A stretch of DNA of 34,477 bases, taken from contig JAUJOK010000030.1 in the NCBI GenBank assembly GCA_030447685.1, positions 13,005 through 47,481 of the forward strand, read 5' to 3'. Every line of letters begins with the position of its first letter. Positions within the stretch are counted from its first letter, which is position 1. The notes below the pieces were generated by a model, which was not told the origin of the DNA, searched no databases, and saw nothing but the letters and a program-made list of their open reading frames with translations. Shown one piece after another: positions 7,137-15,266 of this stretch. The stretch comes from Armatimonadaceae bacterium. Lineage in GTDB: Bacteria; Armatimonadota; Armatimonadia; Armatimonadales; Armatimonadaceae. A program made the translations under genes and the position numbers.

Positions 7137-8105
7137 ATGTTTTACGTTTCAGCGCGACGAAGCGCCGCCTTATTCGCCGCCCTTGCCGTTCCCACTCTGC
7201 TTTTGACAGGCTGCGGTGGTGGAGGCGGCACGACCACCGGCGGGACCGCTCCCACCCGCAACGCGACCACACCCATTTACCTGACCGACGCGCCGCTCCT
7301 GGGCGCCGACAGCGTCAATGTCACCATCTCTAAAATCGAGGCGCGCACGGCGGGCAATGGCTTTGTTGACCTGGGCTTCGGCTATTCCGGGAACCTGCTC
7401 GACCTGCGAAGCACCGAGGCGTTGCTGGGCGAGGCTAAGCTGCCCGCCGGTCAGTACACCGGCCTGCGTCTCACTGTCCAGAGCGCCACCATCACCATCA
7501 ACGGTCAGACGTTCCCGCTGGAGCCTGTCCAGAGCCTGGGCGGCAGCAACGGCGGCAATGGTCAGAGCCAGAACAAGCCCTCGGCGGCGCAGGGTAAGAA
7601 CGGCCAGGCGCTCGCCAGAAAGCACTCCCCGGACATTACTGTCGGCGCAGATGGCCGGTCTGCGACGCTGCTGATCAATGCTCCCTTCACCGTCGATGAG
7701 ACCGGCGCGGGCAGCGCGCTGCTGCTGGACTTCAATGTCGCCCACTCCGTGGTCGCCACCGGGAACGGACGCTATCTGCTCAAGCCGGTTATACCCGTAG
7801 TGCGTAAAGAGGAGTCCGGCGAGGTGGCGGGTACGGTGGCGCTGGAGCCTGCTCCCGCAGCGGGCGTGGAAGAGCCGGAGGTAGAGATTGCCGCAGCGCC
7901 CGCCGGTCAGGCGGACGCCGTGCAGAACGCCACCGTCGCCGACAGCGTGCGCAAGGGCGGCAAGTTCCGTATTCCCGCGCTGCCGCGAGGAATCTACGAT
8001 GTGACGCTGACGGCGCAGGGCTACGCGCCGGTGACGATCCCCAGCGTCCAGATCGTGCCGGGGCAGAAGCCGGACCTGGGCAAGATCATCCTGCGTAAGC
8101 CATAG
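7137..8105 (+). CDS. DUF4382-domain lipoprotein
   Basis: ATG 7137 gives a 322-aa protein starting MFYVSARRSAALFAAL with a lipobox LLTGC (Cys about residue 24) followed by a Gly/Thr-rich linker; an in-frame ATG at 7089 would add 16 residues before the signal. No strong RBS favours either; 7137 gives the better signal peptide. Residues about 45-200 are a DUF4382 domain: PIYLTDAPLLGADSVNVTIS, then LPAGQYTGLRLTV and ALLLDFNVAHSVV. Residues about 220-320 are a carboxypeptidase-regulatory-like beta module (GKFRIPALPRGIYDVTLTAQ). It should be anchored to the membrane facing outward. A 226-nt gap separates it from the B12 operon, so cotranscription is uncertain. Function unknown. Confidence 0.85.
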   Translation: MFYVSARRSAALFAALAVPTLLLTGCGGGGGTTTGGTAPTRNATTPIYLTDAPLLGADSVNVTISKIEARTAGNGFVDLGFGYSGNLLDLRSTEALLGEAKLPAGQYTGLRLTVQSATITINGQTFPLEPVQSLGGSNGGNGQSQNKPSAAQGKNGQALARKHSPDITVGADGRSATLLINAPFTVDETGAGSALLLDFNVAHSVVATGNGRYLLKPVIPVVRKEESGEVAGTVALEPAPAAGVEEPEVEIAAAPAGQADAVQNATVADSVRKGGKFRIPALPRGIYDVTLTAQGYAPVTIPSVQIVPGQKPDLGKIILRKP

Positions 8106-8129
8106 GCTGCGCAACGATAAAGCGAATGA

Positions 8130-8165
8130 GACCGGGCGGCGAGAAGCATTTCCCGCCGCCCGGTC
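8130..8165 (+). terminator. Hairpin after the DUF4382 gene, probable terminator
   Basis: Perfect 12-bp stem GACCGGGCGGCG (8130-8141) with CGCCGCCCGGTC (8154-8165) and a 12-nt loop, 25 nt after the stop codon. The downstream T-tract is weak (GTGTTTCGTG). Confidence 0.65.
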
Positions 8166-8232
8166 GTGTTTCGTGTCACCACTGCCGGAGGTACAATAAA
8201 CGGGCGAACCACGCCCCAAGAGGACCGGCACG

Positions 8233-9222
8233 TTGCGTATCGTTTCCCTGCTCCCCAGCGCCACCGAGATCGTCTGCGCCCTCGGCCTGGGCGAAAGCCT
8301 GGTGGGAATTACCCACGAGTGCGACTTCCCGCCGGACATCGTGACGGGGAAGCCGGTCGTGACGAAAAGCCTCCTTCCCCACGCCCACGATAACGACGAC
8401 GAAGCAGAAGAAGACGCCGGGCCGCTGCTGCTGTCCGCGCGCGAAATCGATGAGCGGGTGCGCGCGGCGCTGGCGGCGGGCGAAAGCCTGTACCAGATCG
8501 ATAACGACCTGCTGCGCGAACTGAAGCCGGACCTGGTGCTGACGCAGGCGCTGTGCGATGTCTGCGCGGTGGCCCACAAAGCGGTCGTGGCCGCCGTGGA
8601 CGCGCTGGGCGGCTCCGCGCAGATACTGAACCTGGAACCGACAAACTTAAATGGCGTGCTCGAAACGATACGGCAGGTGGGCGCGGCGACGGGCAAGGAC
8701 GTGGAAGCGGCGGCTTTGACGGCGCAGATGCAGGAGCGATGGGACCGGGTACGCGAGCGGGCGAGCGCCGCGCCGGAGCGCCCCAAAACCCTGCTTCTGG
8801 AGTGGACGGACCCGCCATTTTCCGCCGGGCATTGGAACCCGGAACTGCTGGCGCTGGCGGGCGGTGTCGGCGGGCCATGGGACGAGGCCGGGAAACCCTC
8901 GCGGACGCTGACCTGGGAAGAGATAACCGCTTTCGCGCCGGAAATGCTGATACTGATTCCCTGCGGCTTCGATGCCGACCGCGCCATCGAGGAGGCATAC
9001 ACGCTGCCGGACGCGCCGGGCTGGTTCGACCTGCCTGCCGTGCAGAACGCCGAGTGCTACTCTATTGACGGCAGCGTGTATTTCAACCGTCCCGGCCCGC
9101 GCCTTGCCGAGTCCGCCGAGATTCTGGCGACGGTGCTGCACCCGGAAACCTTTACGGAGATGCTGCCCCCCTACTCCGTGCGCCGTTTTCCCAATGATTT
9201 AATAGAACCGGAGAAGCCATGA
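8233..9222 (+). CDS. BtuF-like cobalamin-binding protein without signal peptide
   Basis: 329 aa. The start is TTG 8233, supported by AAGAGGA about 8 nt upstream and by the fold beginning at once with RIVSLLPSATEIVCALGLGE; a TACAAT-like -10 lies at about 8191. The sequence GITHECDFPP and the segment QALCDVCAV are characteristic of the widespread cytosolic 'cobalamin-binding protein' branch of the BtuF superfamily. The middle carries an acidic insert (DNDDEAEEDAG). The C-terminus ends NRPGPRLAESAEILATVLHP, the usual family ending. No export signal, so it is not a canonical periplasmic receptor. Its stop overlaps the start of the next BtuF-like gene (ATGA), so the two are translationally coupled. 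Substrate inferred from family and cluster. Confidence 0.85.
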   Translation: MRIVSLLPSATEIVCALGLGESLVGITHECDFPPDIVTGKPVVTKSLLPHAHDNDDEAEEDAGPLLLSAREIDERVRAALAAGESLYQIDNDLLRELKPDLVLTQALCDVCAVAHKAVVAAVDALGGSAQILNLEPTNLNGVLETIRQVGAATGKDVEAAALTAQMQERWDRVRERASAAPERPKTLLLEWTDPPFSAGHWNPELLALAGGVGGPWDEAGKPSRTLTWEEITAFAPEMLILIPCGFDADRAIEEAYTLPDAPGWFDLPAVQNAECYSIDGSVYFNRPGPRLAESAEILATVLHPETFTEMLPPYSVRRFPNDLIEPEKP

Positions 9223-10139
9223 CGCTGCGTGATGACCTGGGCCGAGCCGTCACCTTCCCGTTTCCCGTGCGGCGCATCGTTTCGCTCGCGCCGACGGCGA
9301 CGGAAAATCTCTTCGCCATCGGCGCGGGCGCGCTCGTTGTCGGGGCGACGACGGCGGACGACTATCCCCCTGCCGCAAAGCGGCTGCCCCGCATCGGCAA
9401 CTTTTATCAGCCGTCCGTCGAACGGATTCGCGCGCTGCGCCCTGATCTGGTCATCGTCGAATCGGCAACGGCGAACCGGGCGGCCATGGATAACCTTCAG
9501 GCGCGGCTGAAAAGGCCGGTCTTCACCCAGAAATCACTGCGCTATGCGGACGTGCCGCGCCATCTGGAGCAGTTGGGGCGCATTACGGGGAAGACGGCGG
9601 GCGCGGCGCGAGCGGCGGCGGGAATGAACGCGAAGGCGGCTCAGGTCGCGCGGCGTATCGCGGGTAAAAGGCCGGTGACGGTATTCATCCAGATAGAGGA
9701 ATCACCGCTGTACGCCGTCGGCCCCGGCTCGTTCATGGACGACCTGATCCGGCGCGCAGGCGGCACCAATATCGTCCGGGGCGACAATCCGTTCCCCATC
9801 TATTCCCGTGAGGCCCTTTTAGCCGCCGACCCGAACTTTTATATTATCACCGTGCCTGTGGTTCCCAGCGGCCCACCGGTGCTTCCGCCGCCGCTGAACC
9901 GCCTTTCCGCCGCCCGAAACCGGCGCGTCTATTACCTGAACGCCGCTCTCTGTCTCGCTCTACCCCGCGCCGCGCGGACGGCCTGGTCGCCCTGGCGCGC
10001 GTGCTGCATCCGGCCTCCCCCCGGCAGGGACGCGGGGCCGGGAACGGGAGCAGATTTAGGCAGCGGCGGCTGGCTCAGTGTCTTATCGGCCAGGAAGTCC
10101 GCGCGGTACTTGAGCGCGGCGACGATCTCCCGCTCATAG
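9219..10139 (+). CDS. Second BtuF-like protein, C-terminus frameshifted
   Basis: Begins with ATGA overlap on the previous stop and GGAGAAG as RBS. Residues 1-240 are a BtuF-type helical-backbone metal receptor: VRRIVSLAPTATENLFAIGAG, VERIRALRPDLVIVESATANR, PLYAVGPGSFMDDLIRRAGG, and RRVYYLNA near the end. The family should then finish with a DGLVALARVLHP helix. That segment is present but in another frame (GTG CTG CAT CCG at about 10001), so an indel lies near 9945-9960 and the last 65 or so residues of the annotated frame are spurious. No signal peptide. The gene converges on, and overlaps, another multiply frameshifted gene, so a local assembly problem is possible. Without it the protein would be about 265-280 aa. 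Confidence 0.7.
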   Translation: MTLRDDLGRAVTFPFPVRRIVSLAPTATENLFAIGAGALVVGATTADDYPPAAKRLPRIGNFYQPSVERIRALRPDLVIVESATANRAAMDNLQARLKRPVFTQKSLRYADVPRHLEQLGRITGKTAGAARAAAGMNAKAAQVARRIAGKRPVTVFIQIEESPLYAVGPGSFMDDLIRRAGGTNIVRGDNPFPIYSREALLAADPNFYIITVPVVPSGPPVLPPPLNRLSAARNRRVYYLNAALCLALPRAARTAWSPWRACCIRPPPGRDAGPGTGADLGSGGWLSVLSARKSARYLSAATISRS

Positions 10140-11449
10140 GCGGCGGCATCGGCGAGAGTGGTCAGGCCCCGCGTTTTTATCACCCGCGCGACCACATCGG
10201 CGAAAGGATTGATGTTGCCCCGGTTCACCTTGCGGTCGAACAGGGTCGCGATGCCCGCTTCGGATTTGATCACATCGGAGACTTTGCCGACCACTTCGCG
10301 GCCCTGAATCACCACTTTCACGGGATCGGCGGCGGGCCAGTAGCGATCTTTGGCAACCCGAATCTGCGCCGTGCGGAAGGCGAGGCTGCGCCGCCCGCGC
10401 GCTGAAAGACCGCTGTCAGCCGTTTATCGTCGATGATGCGCCGCACGGCGGGCGCGCCCACCAGTTCGCTCCGGTAGACGGGTCCACCACCACGAGAGTG
10501 CGCGCGGCAGCATCCACATCGATACCGAAGCGGCGGAAATCCTTCTCAAACTCTGCCGGGCGGTCGTTCTTCTGCCGCAAAAGCACGTCGGACAGCGAAC
10601 CGGTGCCGTTCTCGGCGGTAATGAACTGGATGAAGCCGATGGAGACGAAGCCGGTGTCATAGGTGTTGACCGTCTCGAATCCGCCTTCCAGACGCGAGAC
10701 GGCACGGGCGATGCGCTGCTCCGGTGGAGTCAGTCCTGCGGCGGCGAACAGCGGGCCAAGCTCTCTATCGCTCATGTCGCGCAGCATGGGGCCATAAGCG
10801 ACCGTTCCCTGCGGAAAGCGGTAATAGGCGTAACGGGGACGCATGGCAACGTGGTCGGTGTAGCGGTACGAATCGCCGTCGTCAAAGGTGACGATATAGT
10901 GCAGCGGCATAACGGCGGCGGCAAGGGCGGCGGTGGGCCGCAGGCGACCTGAAGCGTGGTGGGGACCTTACCCGGCGGCGGCGGCGCAGCGGTGTCCAGC
11001 GCGGCGGACACCGTCACGGGGGATTTTCCCCTTGGCTGGGCCAGGGCATTGGCGGCGGCGGCGGAAGCTTCGGCCTGGAAACGGTCATAAGCCAGCTTGG
11101 CCTTCACCCAGGGTTCCCAATCGGCCTTTTCCGGCGAGGTCGCGGCGGCATCTATGGTGGGGGCGAGTTTCCCCGGCCCGGCCACGGCGCGCTGATACAG
11201 CAGGAACCATTGAGACGCTTCGCGTGTCAGGCGCACCTGCCACAGTCCCTTCGCGGGGGCATCCGGGGGCGTCGTTACCCGGTGTCTTCCCGGCGCGTTC
11301 CAGTAGGATACCACGCGCGCCCGCTCCGCAGCGGTGAAGGTGGAACCACCAGGCGCGGGCTGCTGAAGCAACCCACTCAGAAGAAACAACAGCGGCAAAG
11401 CGAAGAGAAAACGCACCAGTAAAGGCAACTCCTTCGTCTCCTTACGCAT
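9932..11449 (-). pseudogene. Secreted protein of unknown function, split by at least three frameshifts
   Basis: Three minus-strand frames join into one protein: 11449 to about 10940 (MRKETKELPLLVRF signal peptide, then WNAPGRHRV and AKLAYDRFQAEASAAA), about 10936 to 10470 (MPLHYIVTFDDGDSYRYTDH, SRLEGGFETVNTYDTGFVSI), and 10321 to 9932 (KVVIQGREVVGKVSDVI, LFDRKVNRGNINPFADVV); a piece at about 10465-10388 (LVGAPAVRRIIDDKRLTAVF) needs a further frame. Reassembled length is about 465-500 aa. The LEGGF...NTYDTGFVSIGFIQF segment recalls peptidoglycan-hydrolase or lysozyme-like folds, only tentatively. ATG 11449 overlaps the stop of the NamZ-like gene by 8 nt; a TTG about 18 nt further in, behind AAGGAG, is an alternative start. 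The tail overlaps the convergent BtuF-like gene. Either a pseudogene or sequencing indels in GC-rich runs. Confidence 0.6.
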
Positions 11450-12620
11450 ACAGCAGGTAGGGGCGGCGCGCCGCCAGGAAACCCGTGCGGCCTTCGTTCC
11501 AGATTTCCCACAATCGCGGCCCGGACGCGCCTGCCTGGAACGCTTTGCGGATGCGGTTTGTGCCGCACACCAGATCGAACATTTTGACGGACGCATCGGA
11601 GGCAAAAAAGGCGCGGCTGGCGTCGAGGCGGCGGACAGCATCCATCACTTCGAAATTGAAACGCGTCAGCGGGGCGCGCTGCGGGTCCGTCAGGTGAACC
11701 TGGACGCCGCCGCACGATCTTCCCCGGTGCACGGCGTAAAACGGTGTCCACGTCATCGGGCGGAAATCGAAGCCGGGCAGATTGCGGCGGGCCATTTCAC
11801 GGGCGAGATAGTGGGCGGAAAGGCCGGGCGCACCCGCCAGTTCGAACGGCAGCGTATACCCCACCCCGATGGAAAGCGTCGGCAGTTCGCCCACAATACC
11901 GGTGGCGGCATAGAAATGCGGCGTGTGCGGGTGCGGAACGTGCGGCGAAGTCGGCACCCAGGGCAGGCCGGTCGCGGCCCAGGGGATGGGAGCGCGGGTC
12001 AGGTTGGCGCAGGGAATGACGGTCAGGTCGCATTTCCTGCCGCCGGGAAGCCAGCCGCGCCCGTTGATCATGCGCGCCAGCTCGCCCAGCGTCATGCCGT
12101 GCAGATAGGTAATGGGATACTTGCCGACGAACGAACGAAACCCGGCCTCGGCGGGACTGCCTTCGACCCGCTCGCCGCCGAGCGGGTTGGGCCGGTCCAG
12201 CACCATCAGCGGAATCTTATGCGCGGCGGCGGCTTCCATCACATTGCCGAGCGTTGAAAGGTACGTGTAGGAGCGCGAGCCGATGTCCTGGATGTCGAAG
12301 ACGAGCATATCCAGTCCCCGCAGCATTGCCGCCGTCGGACGCGTCGTCCGTCCATATAACGAGTAGACGGGGACGCCCGTGGCCGGGTCTTTGGCGGTAG
12401 CGACATACTTGCCGGCGGGAACATCGCCGCGCACGCCGTGTTCCGGCCCGAACAGAGCGCGCAGACGCACGCCCGGCGCACCCGCCAGAACCTCAATCGT
12501 GGAGCGCAGATCCGGCAAAACGCCGGTCGGGTTGGTAACGAGACCGACCCGCAGCCCTTGAAGCGGCGCGAACTTTCGCGCTATTAAAACCTCAAGACCG
12601 GTTTGAATACGCGGCAGCAT
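11442..12620 (-). CDS. NamZ-like exo-beta-N-acetylmuramidase (DUF1343)
   Basis: 392 aa from ATG 12620 (TTG 12647 in the same frame is possible). Family landmarks are in order: LQGLRVGLVTNPTGV near the N-terminus, RALFGPEHGVRGD, PVYSLYG, LDMLVFDIQDIGSRSYTY, PLMVLDRPNPLGGERVEGS, HGMTLGELARMINGRGW, GLPWVPTSPHVP and LPFELAGAPG. DUF1343 was shown in Bacillus to be an exo-lytic muramidase (NamZ, GH171) that releases terminal MurNAc from peptidoglycan fragments, so the likely role is cell-wall recycling or turnover. No convincing signal peptide is seen. The start lies within the last codons of crtYd and the stop overlaps the next gene, so the genes look translationally coupled. Confidence 0.88.
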   Translation of the reverse strand: MLPRIQTGLEVLIARKFAPLQGLRVGLVTNPTGVLPDLRSTIEVLAGAPGVRLRALFGPEHGVRGDVPAGKYVATAKDPATGVPVYSLYGRTTRPTAAMLRGLDMLVFDIQDIGSRSYTYLSTLGNVMEAAAAHKIPLMVLDRPNPLGGERVEGSPAEAGFRSFVGKYPITYLHGMTLGELARMINGRGWLPGGRKCDLTVIPCANLTRAPIPWAATGLPWVPTSPHVPHPHTPHFYAATGIVGELPTLSIGVGYTLPFELAGAPGLSAHYLAREMARRNLPGFDFRPMTWTPFYAVHRGRSCGGVQVHLTDPQRAPLTRFNFEVMDAVRRLDASRAFFASDASVKMFDLVCGTNRIRKAFQAGASGPRLWEIWNEGRTGFLAARRPYLLYA

Positions 12621-12957
12621 CCCTGTTATTTTCCTTACTTCTGTCAAAATGCGCCGAAAGCATCACGAACCCCTGCGCGCACATCACCACGGTTAAGAAG
12701 AAAAACAGCGCCTCTTCCAGCGGCAGATGGCCCTGGAACCGAAGACCCAGAACCCCCTCTTCCCGAATCTGCCAGATACCGCGCGCGATGGCGAAATGAT
12801 CGGCCAGGCTCAGGTACGTGGAACACAGCGCAACCGTCGCCGCGAGCAAACGGCGTGACTGCCAGAGCGCCCGGCCTGCCACCGCCCACTGAATCAAGAT
12901 GATCGGCAGCGCCCAGAGCGTCAGCAGAACCAGATACGAATATTTGCCAAACGGCAC
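12592..12957 (-). CDS. crtYd: Lycopene cyclase subunit CrtYd
   Basis: 121 aa, three hydrophobic segments, start GTG 12957 placed 2 nt after the crtYc stop. It carries the LPLEEALFFFLTVVM motif typical of the second half of heterodimeric lycopene cyclases (CrtYc plus CrtYd, as in Actinobacteria; the two halves are fused in fungi, archaea and some bacteria). With CrtYc it should cyclise the ends of lycopene to beta- or epsilon-ionone rings in the membrane. The EE pair is the conserved acidic motif. No other carotenoid genes are in the window, so lycopene synthesis must be encoded elsewhere. The tail after FDRS is hydrophilic and overlaps the DUF1343 start. Confidence 0.85.
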   Translation of the reverse strand: MPFGKYSYLVLLTLWALPIILIQWAVAGRALWQSRRLLAATVALCSTYLSLADHFAIARGIWQIREEGVLGLRFQGHLPLEEALFFFLTVVMCAQGFVMLSAHFDRSKENNRDAAAYSNRS

Positions 12958-12959
12958 CC

Positions 12960-13289
12960 CTACCCCTCCCGGTCAACCAGCGGCGCAAGCGCGGGAACCC
13001 GTGAAAGCGCGATCAGCGTCAGGCAGACAAAAACCGCCTCGGCAAAATAAAACAGATACTCTTCCAGCGGCAGATAGCCCAGCCATATCGTACCGACAAA
13101 GTTCGGGGCGAATGTCCACAACTTCTTATACGCGGCGTAGTTGTCCCAGGGTGTCGTGTAAACAAACGCCAGCAGGCACACCAGCCCGCAGGCGATCCCA
13201 TGGTGACGGCGGATGCGCGCGCGCAGAGCCACAAGCAGCACGACAATGGGAATGAGCAGGAAAACGCAGAGGAACTGGCCGTAGGTCAC
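12960..13289 (-). CDS. crtYc: Lycopene cyclase subunit CrtYc
   Basis: 109 aa, three membrane segments. It has the CrtYc signature with FVYTTPWDNYAAYKKLW followed by IWLGYLPLEEYLFYFAEAV; the PWDN and PLEEYLF motifs are conserved in this cyclase domain. It begins at GTG 13289 without a clear Shine-Dalgarno and ends 2 nt before crtYd. The two subunits together form the active cyclase. Being first in the minus-strand run, its promoter should lie in 13290-13450, where I see no convincing -35/-10 pair. Confidence 0.85.
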   Translation of the reverse strand: MTYGQFLCVFLLIPIVVLLVALRARIRRHHGIACGLVCLLAFVYTTPWDNYAAYKKLWTFAPNFVGTIWLGYLPLEEYLFYFAEAVFVCLTLIALSRVPALAPLVDREG

Positions 13290-13489
13290 GGGTTATTGTA
13301 CCCGACTTGGCCAGTCGCTCGATTTTCGCTTGCCTCAGGAGACGCAAAGCGGAGCCGGCAAAGGCTAACTGCAACCGGTATCAAAGACAGGTAACACCCG
13401 CCGACAAAAGAGGGAAAGCCCCCGGCTGAAATGACCGCGAGCAGGCTTTTGCTCCCCTGGTGAGAAACTTAAGGAAAAGGAGACAGGGC

Positions 13490-14068
13490 GTGAGCACAAA
13501 CGACAACTGGTGGGCAGCGGCCCAGGCGCGGCAGGAAGCGGCGGAAACTCCGCTTTACCGATACCCGATGCTGGTGACGCCGGGGCGCGTGCGAGGCCGG
13601 GTGTCGGATTTTCGGGAAGGGACGGTGACGCTGACCGACGAGGGCATTTCCGTGGACGGGCGGGCGGTGCTTCCTGCCGGGCAGCGTGCCCTGATCCTGC
13701 TCGCCTCAATCTTTGTCGGAGTTCTGATCGTGCTGATACTCCTGGAGTACGCCATTCGGGTCGCCCGGTCACACCGCCTGCCCTGGTCGTGCGTGGACGA
13801 GATCGTTCTGGAGCCGCACAAGAACCGCGTCTGCCTGGCGTACCATTTGCCGGAGCGGCCAGACAGCGTCTTTTCCCTGGCCTTCCGGCTCACGCCGCCT
13901 CTGCTGTACGAGAACTTTGTGCAGGCTGCGCGTCACTTCGCCCCGGAAAAGGTACGCGAGGGAAAAATCGCCCCGCCGACCCCCTGGTGGGTATTCGTCG
14001 CCGTCATCGTCCTGTTTTTCGCCCTGGTGCTGTTTTTGACCTTCTACCTGTCCCGTCCCGGAGCGTAA
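13490..14068 (+). CDS. Uncharacterised protein with two membrane helices
   Basis: 192 aa from GTG 13490, chosen because AAGGAG (13477-13482) stands 7 nt before it; an in-frame GTG at 13460 has no RBS. The N-terminal about 60 residues (rich in Trp, Ala, Gln) form a beta-rich segment (GRVRGRVSDFREGTVTLTD) ending in LPAGQ. Two hydrophobic stretches, RALILLASIFVGVLIVLILL (about 66-86) and the one from PWWVFVAVIVLFFALVL (about 167-188), flank a cytoplasmic- or periplasmic-facing domain that contains WSCVDEIVLEPHKNRVCLAY, reminiscent of pleckstrin-like membrane proteins. I do not recognise the family. It converges with the SdpI-family gene, with only 2 nt between stops. Confidence 0.7.
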   Translation: MSTNDNWWAAAQARQEAAETPLYRYPMLVTPGRVRGRVSDFREGTVTLTDEGISVDGRAVLPAGQRALILLASIFVGVLIVLILLEYAIRVARSHRLPWSCVDEIVLEPHKNRVCLAYHLPERPDSVFSLAFRLTPPLLYENFVQAARHFAPEKVREGKIAPPTPWWVFVAVIVLFFALVLFLTFYLSRPGA

Positions 14069-14070
14069 GG

Positions 14071-14448
14071 CTAACCGTCGGAGCCTGTGCCGAAGTCGCG
14101 CCCCCTTTCAAATTTGTTTAAATAGCGGAAACTGCGGTACAGAGCCACACCAAGCGGCGTCAGCATCAGCGCGGTTCCCAGCAGGCCGACGGCATCTATG
14201 GGCAGCCATGCCGCGAACGGGAGCAGGAGGAGGGACGCCGCTGCCGTCGCCAAGCCCGCGCCGAGCATCTGGCGGCCCGAATAGCGGTTCGCCGGATACC
14301 ATATCTCATCCGCTGAGAGCGTCTTGGCCGTCCGGAAGCCGTACAGGTGGTTTCGGGGAACACGGCTGGCAATCAGCGGCAGCGACACGAGCGCGATCAT
14401 CAGACCGCTCAGCAGAAATATCCCCATCAGCCAAAATTGCGGCGACAT
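14071..14448 (-). CDS. SdpI-family membrane protein
   Basis: 125 aa, start ATG 14448 with AGGAGG 6 nt upstream (the GTG at 14451 is too close). It shows the SdpI-family pattern: an N-terminal helix, then RVPRNHLYGFRTAKTLSADEIWYPANRYSGR, and two further helices. SdpI in Bacillus is the immunity and signalling protein against the SdpC killing peptide, but most family members in other phyla are uncharacterised. No toxin-like gene is adjacent, so an immunity role is not supported here. Confidence 0.85.
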   Translation of the reverse strand: MSPQFWLMGIFLLSGLMIALVSLPLIASRVPRNHLYGFRTAKTLSADEIWYPANRYSGRQMLGAGLATAAASLLLLPFAAWLPIDAVGLLGTALMLTPLGVALYRSFRYLNKFERGRDFGTGSDG

Positions 14449-14516
14449 CACCGACCTCCTCGCAACGATATTCTCATAAAAGAGACACCCGCGCGAATTT
14501 CGAGGTTGCGGTAAGG

Positions 14517-15266
14517 TTAGACCATTGCCAGTTGATGAGGCACGCGGGGGCGTGGAAGCAAAACCGGCATCTCATCATAGGTGCGCCCGTGCAACTCACG
14601 CCCAGTACGGTCTTTACGCACGCCACCCCATTGCTTGAAGAAGAAGGCGACATCCGCGTCCTGGCATTGACGATGAACCGCCTCTACCCATTCTGCTTTC
14701 ATAGGGCGTGCTCCTGGCCCGGACTCACCACCGACAATGACCCAGTGAATTCCGGCCAAAGGCAGTTGTTCCAGAGGGCCAATTAAAGGTTCCACCGAAA
14801 GGAAACGCACCTGTGCCGGAACTGCCTGCAAGTCTACAATTCGATGAGTTGCCGCTTCATCCTCGACACTGACTCCCATCCAGACATTTCCCGGCCACGG
14901 AAGATGATTAGCTATTTCACGCAGACGGTCACTGCGCTTGGTGAGCACCTGAAACGTATGCTGTGGACATGCCGCCATTGTTGCGAAGACACGCTGAATA
15001 AATTGGAGTGGCACATCGGCATGAAACAGGTCGCTCATGGAGTTGACAAAGACCAGTTTCGGCTGCCGCCAGCGGCGCGGAAGGTCTATAAGGTCATCGT
15101 GCAGAGTGACGCGGAACCCGTTGCGATAGCGGTCGTTTCCCATTGCCCGGAGACGCTTAGACATACGTTCCGCGTAGCAATGTTTGCAGCCCTGACTAAC
15201 CTTTGTGCATCCCGTCACCGGGTTCCAGGTCATCTGCGTCCACTCAATGTGAGTATTGGTTGCCAT
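14517..15266 (-). CDS. DUF5131 / phage Gp37-Gp68 family protein (three-Cys motif)
   Basis: 249 aa from ATG 15266, chosen over the TTG 3 nt earlier because AAGGAG is 5 nt before the ATG and its first base is the last base of the TcmP stop (TGATG). Residues about 15-30 contain [19 protein letters not shown]: a C-x6-C-x2-C three-Cys motif related to radical-SAM-like cysteine clusters. Other landmarks are [17 protein letters not shown], the NVWMGVSVE segment, [26 protein letters not shown], and FFFKQWGG. These fit the Gp37/Gp68 family found in phages and bacterial genomic islands. The substrate is unknown; a radical-SAM-like modification of nucleic acid is a reasonable guess. It forms a two-gene cassette with TcmP. 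GC content looks lower than in flanking genes (by eye). Confidence 0.9.
   Translation of the reverse strand: MATNTHIEWTQMTWNPVTGCTKVSQGCKHCYAERMSKRLRAMGNDRYRNGFRVTLHDDLIDLPRRWRQPKLVFVNSMSDLFHADVPLQFIQRVFATMAACPQHTFQVLTKRSDRLREIANHLPWPGNVWMGVSVEDEAATHRIVDLQAVPAQVRFLSVEPLIGPLEQLPLAGIHWVIVGGESGPGARPMKAEWVEAVHRQCQDADVAFFFKQWGGVRKDRTGRELHGRTYDEMPVLLPRPRVPHQLAMV

Noticed and set aside
13310..13385. ACGCAAAGC followed by CCGG and AAGACAG, resembling the 3' part of a c-di-GMP-I (GEMM) riboswitch
   Set aside because: The 5' half (GGCAAACC-type tetraloop receptor partner) is not found and the 3' GGGTTACCG block is poor, so a chance match is likelier. A covariance-model search would decide.
14071..14448. 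SdpI immunity protein implying a toxin-immunity pair
   Set aside because: No SdpC-like or SdpAB-like genes adjacent. SdpI-family proteins are widespread without toxins.
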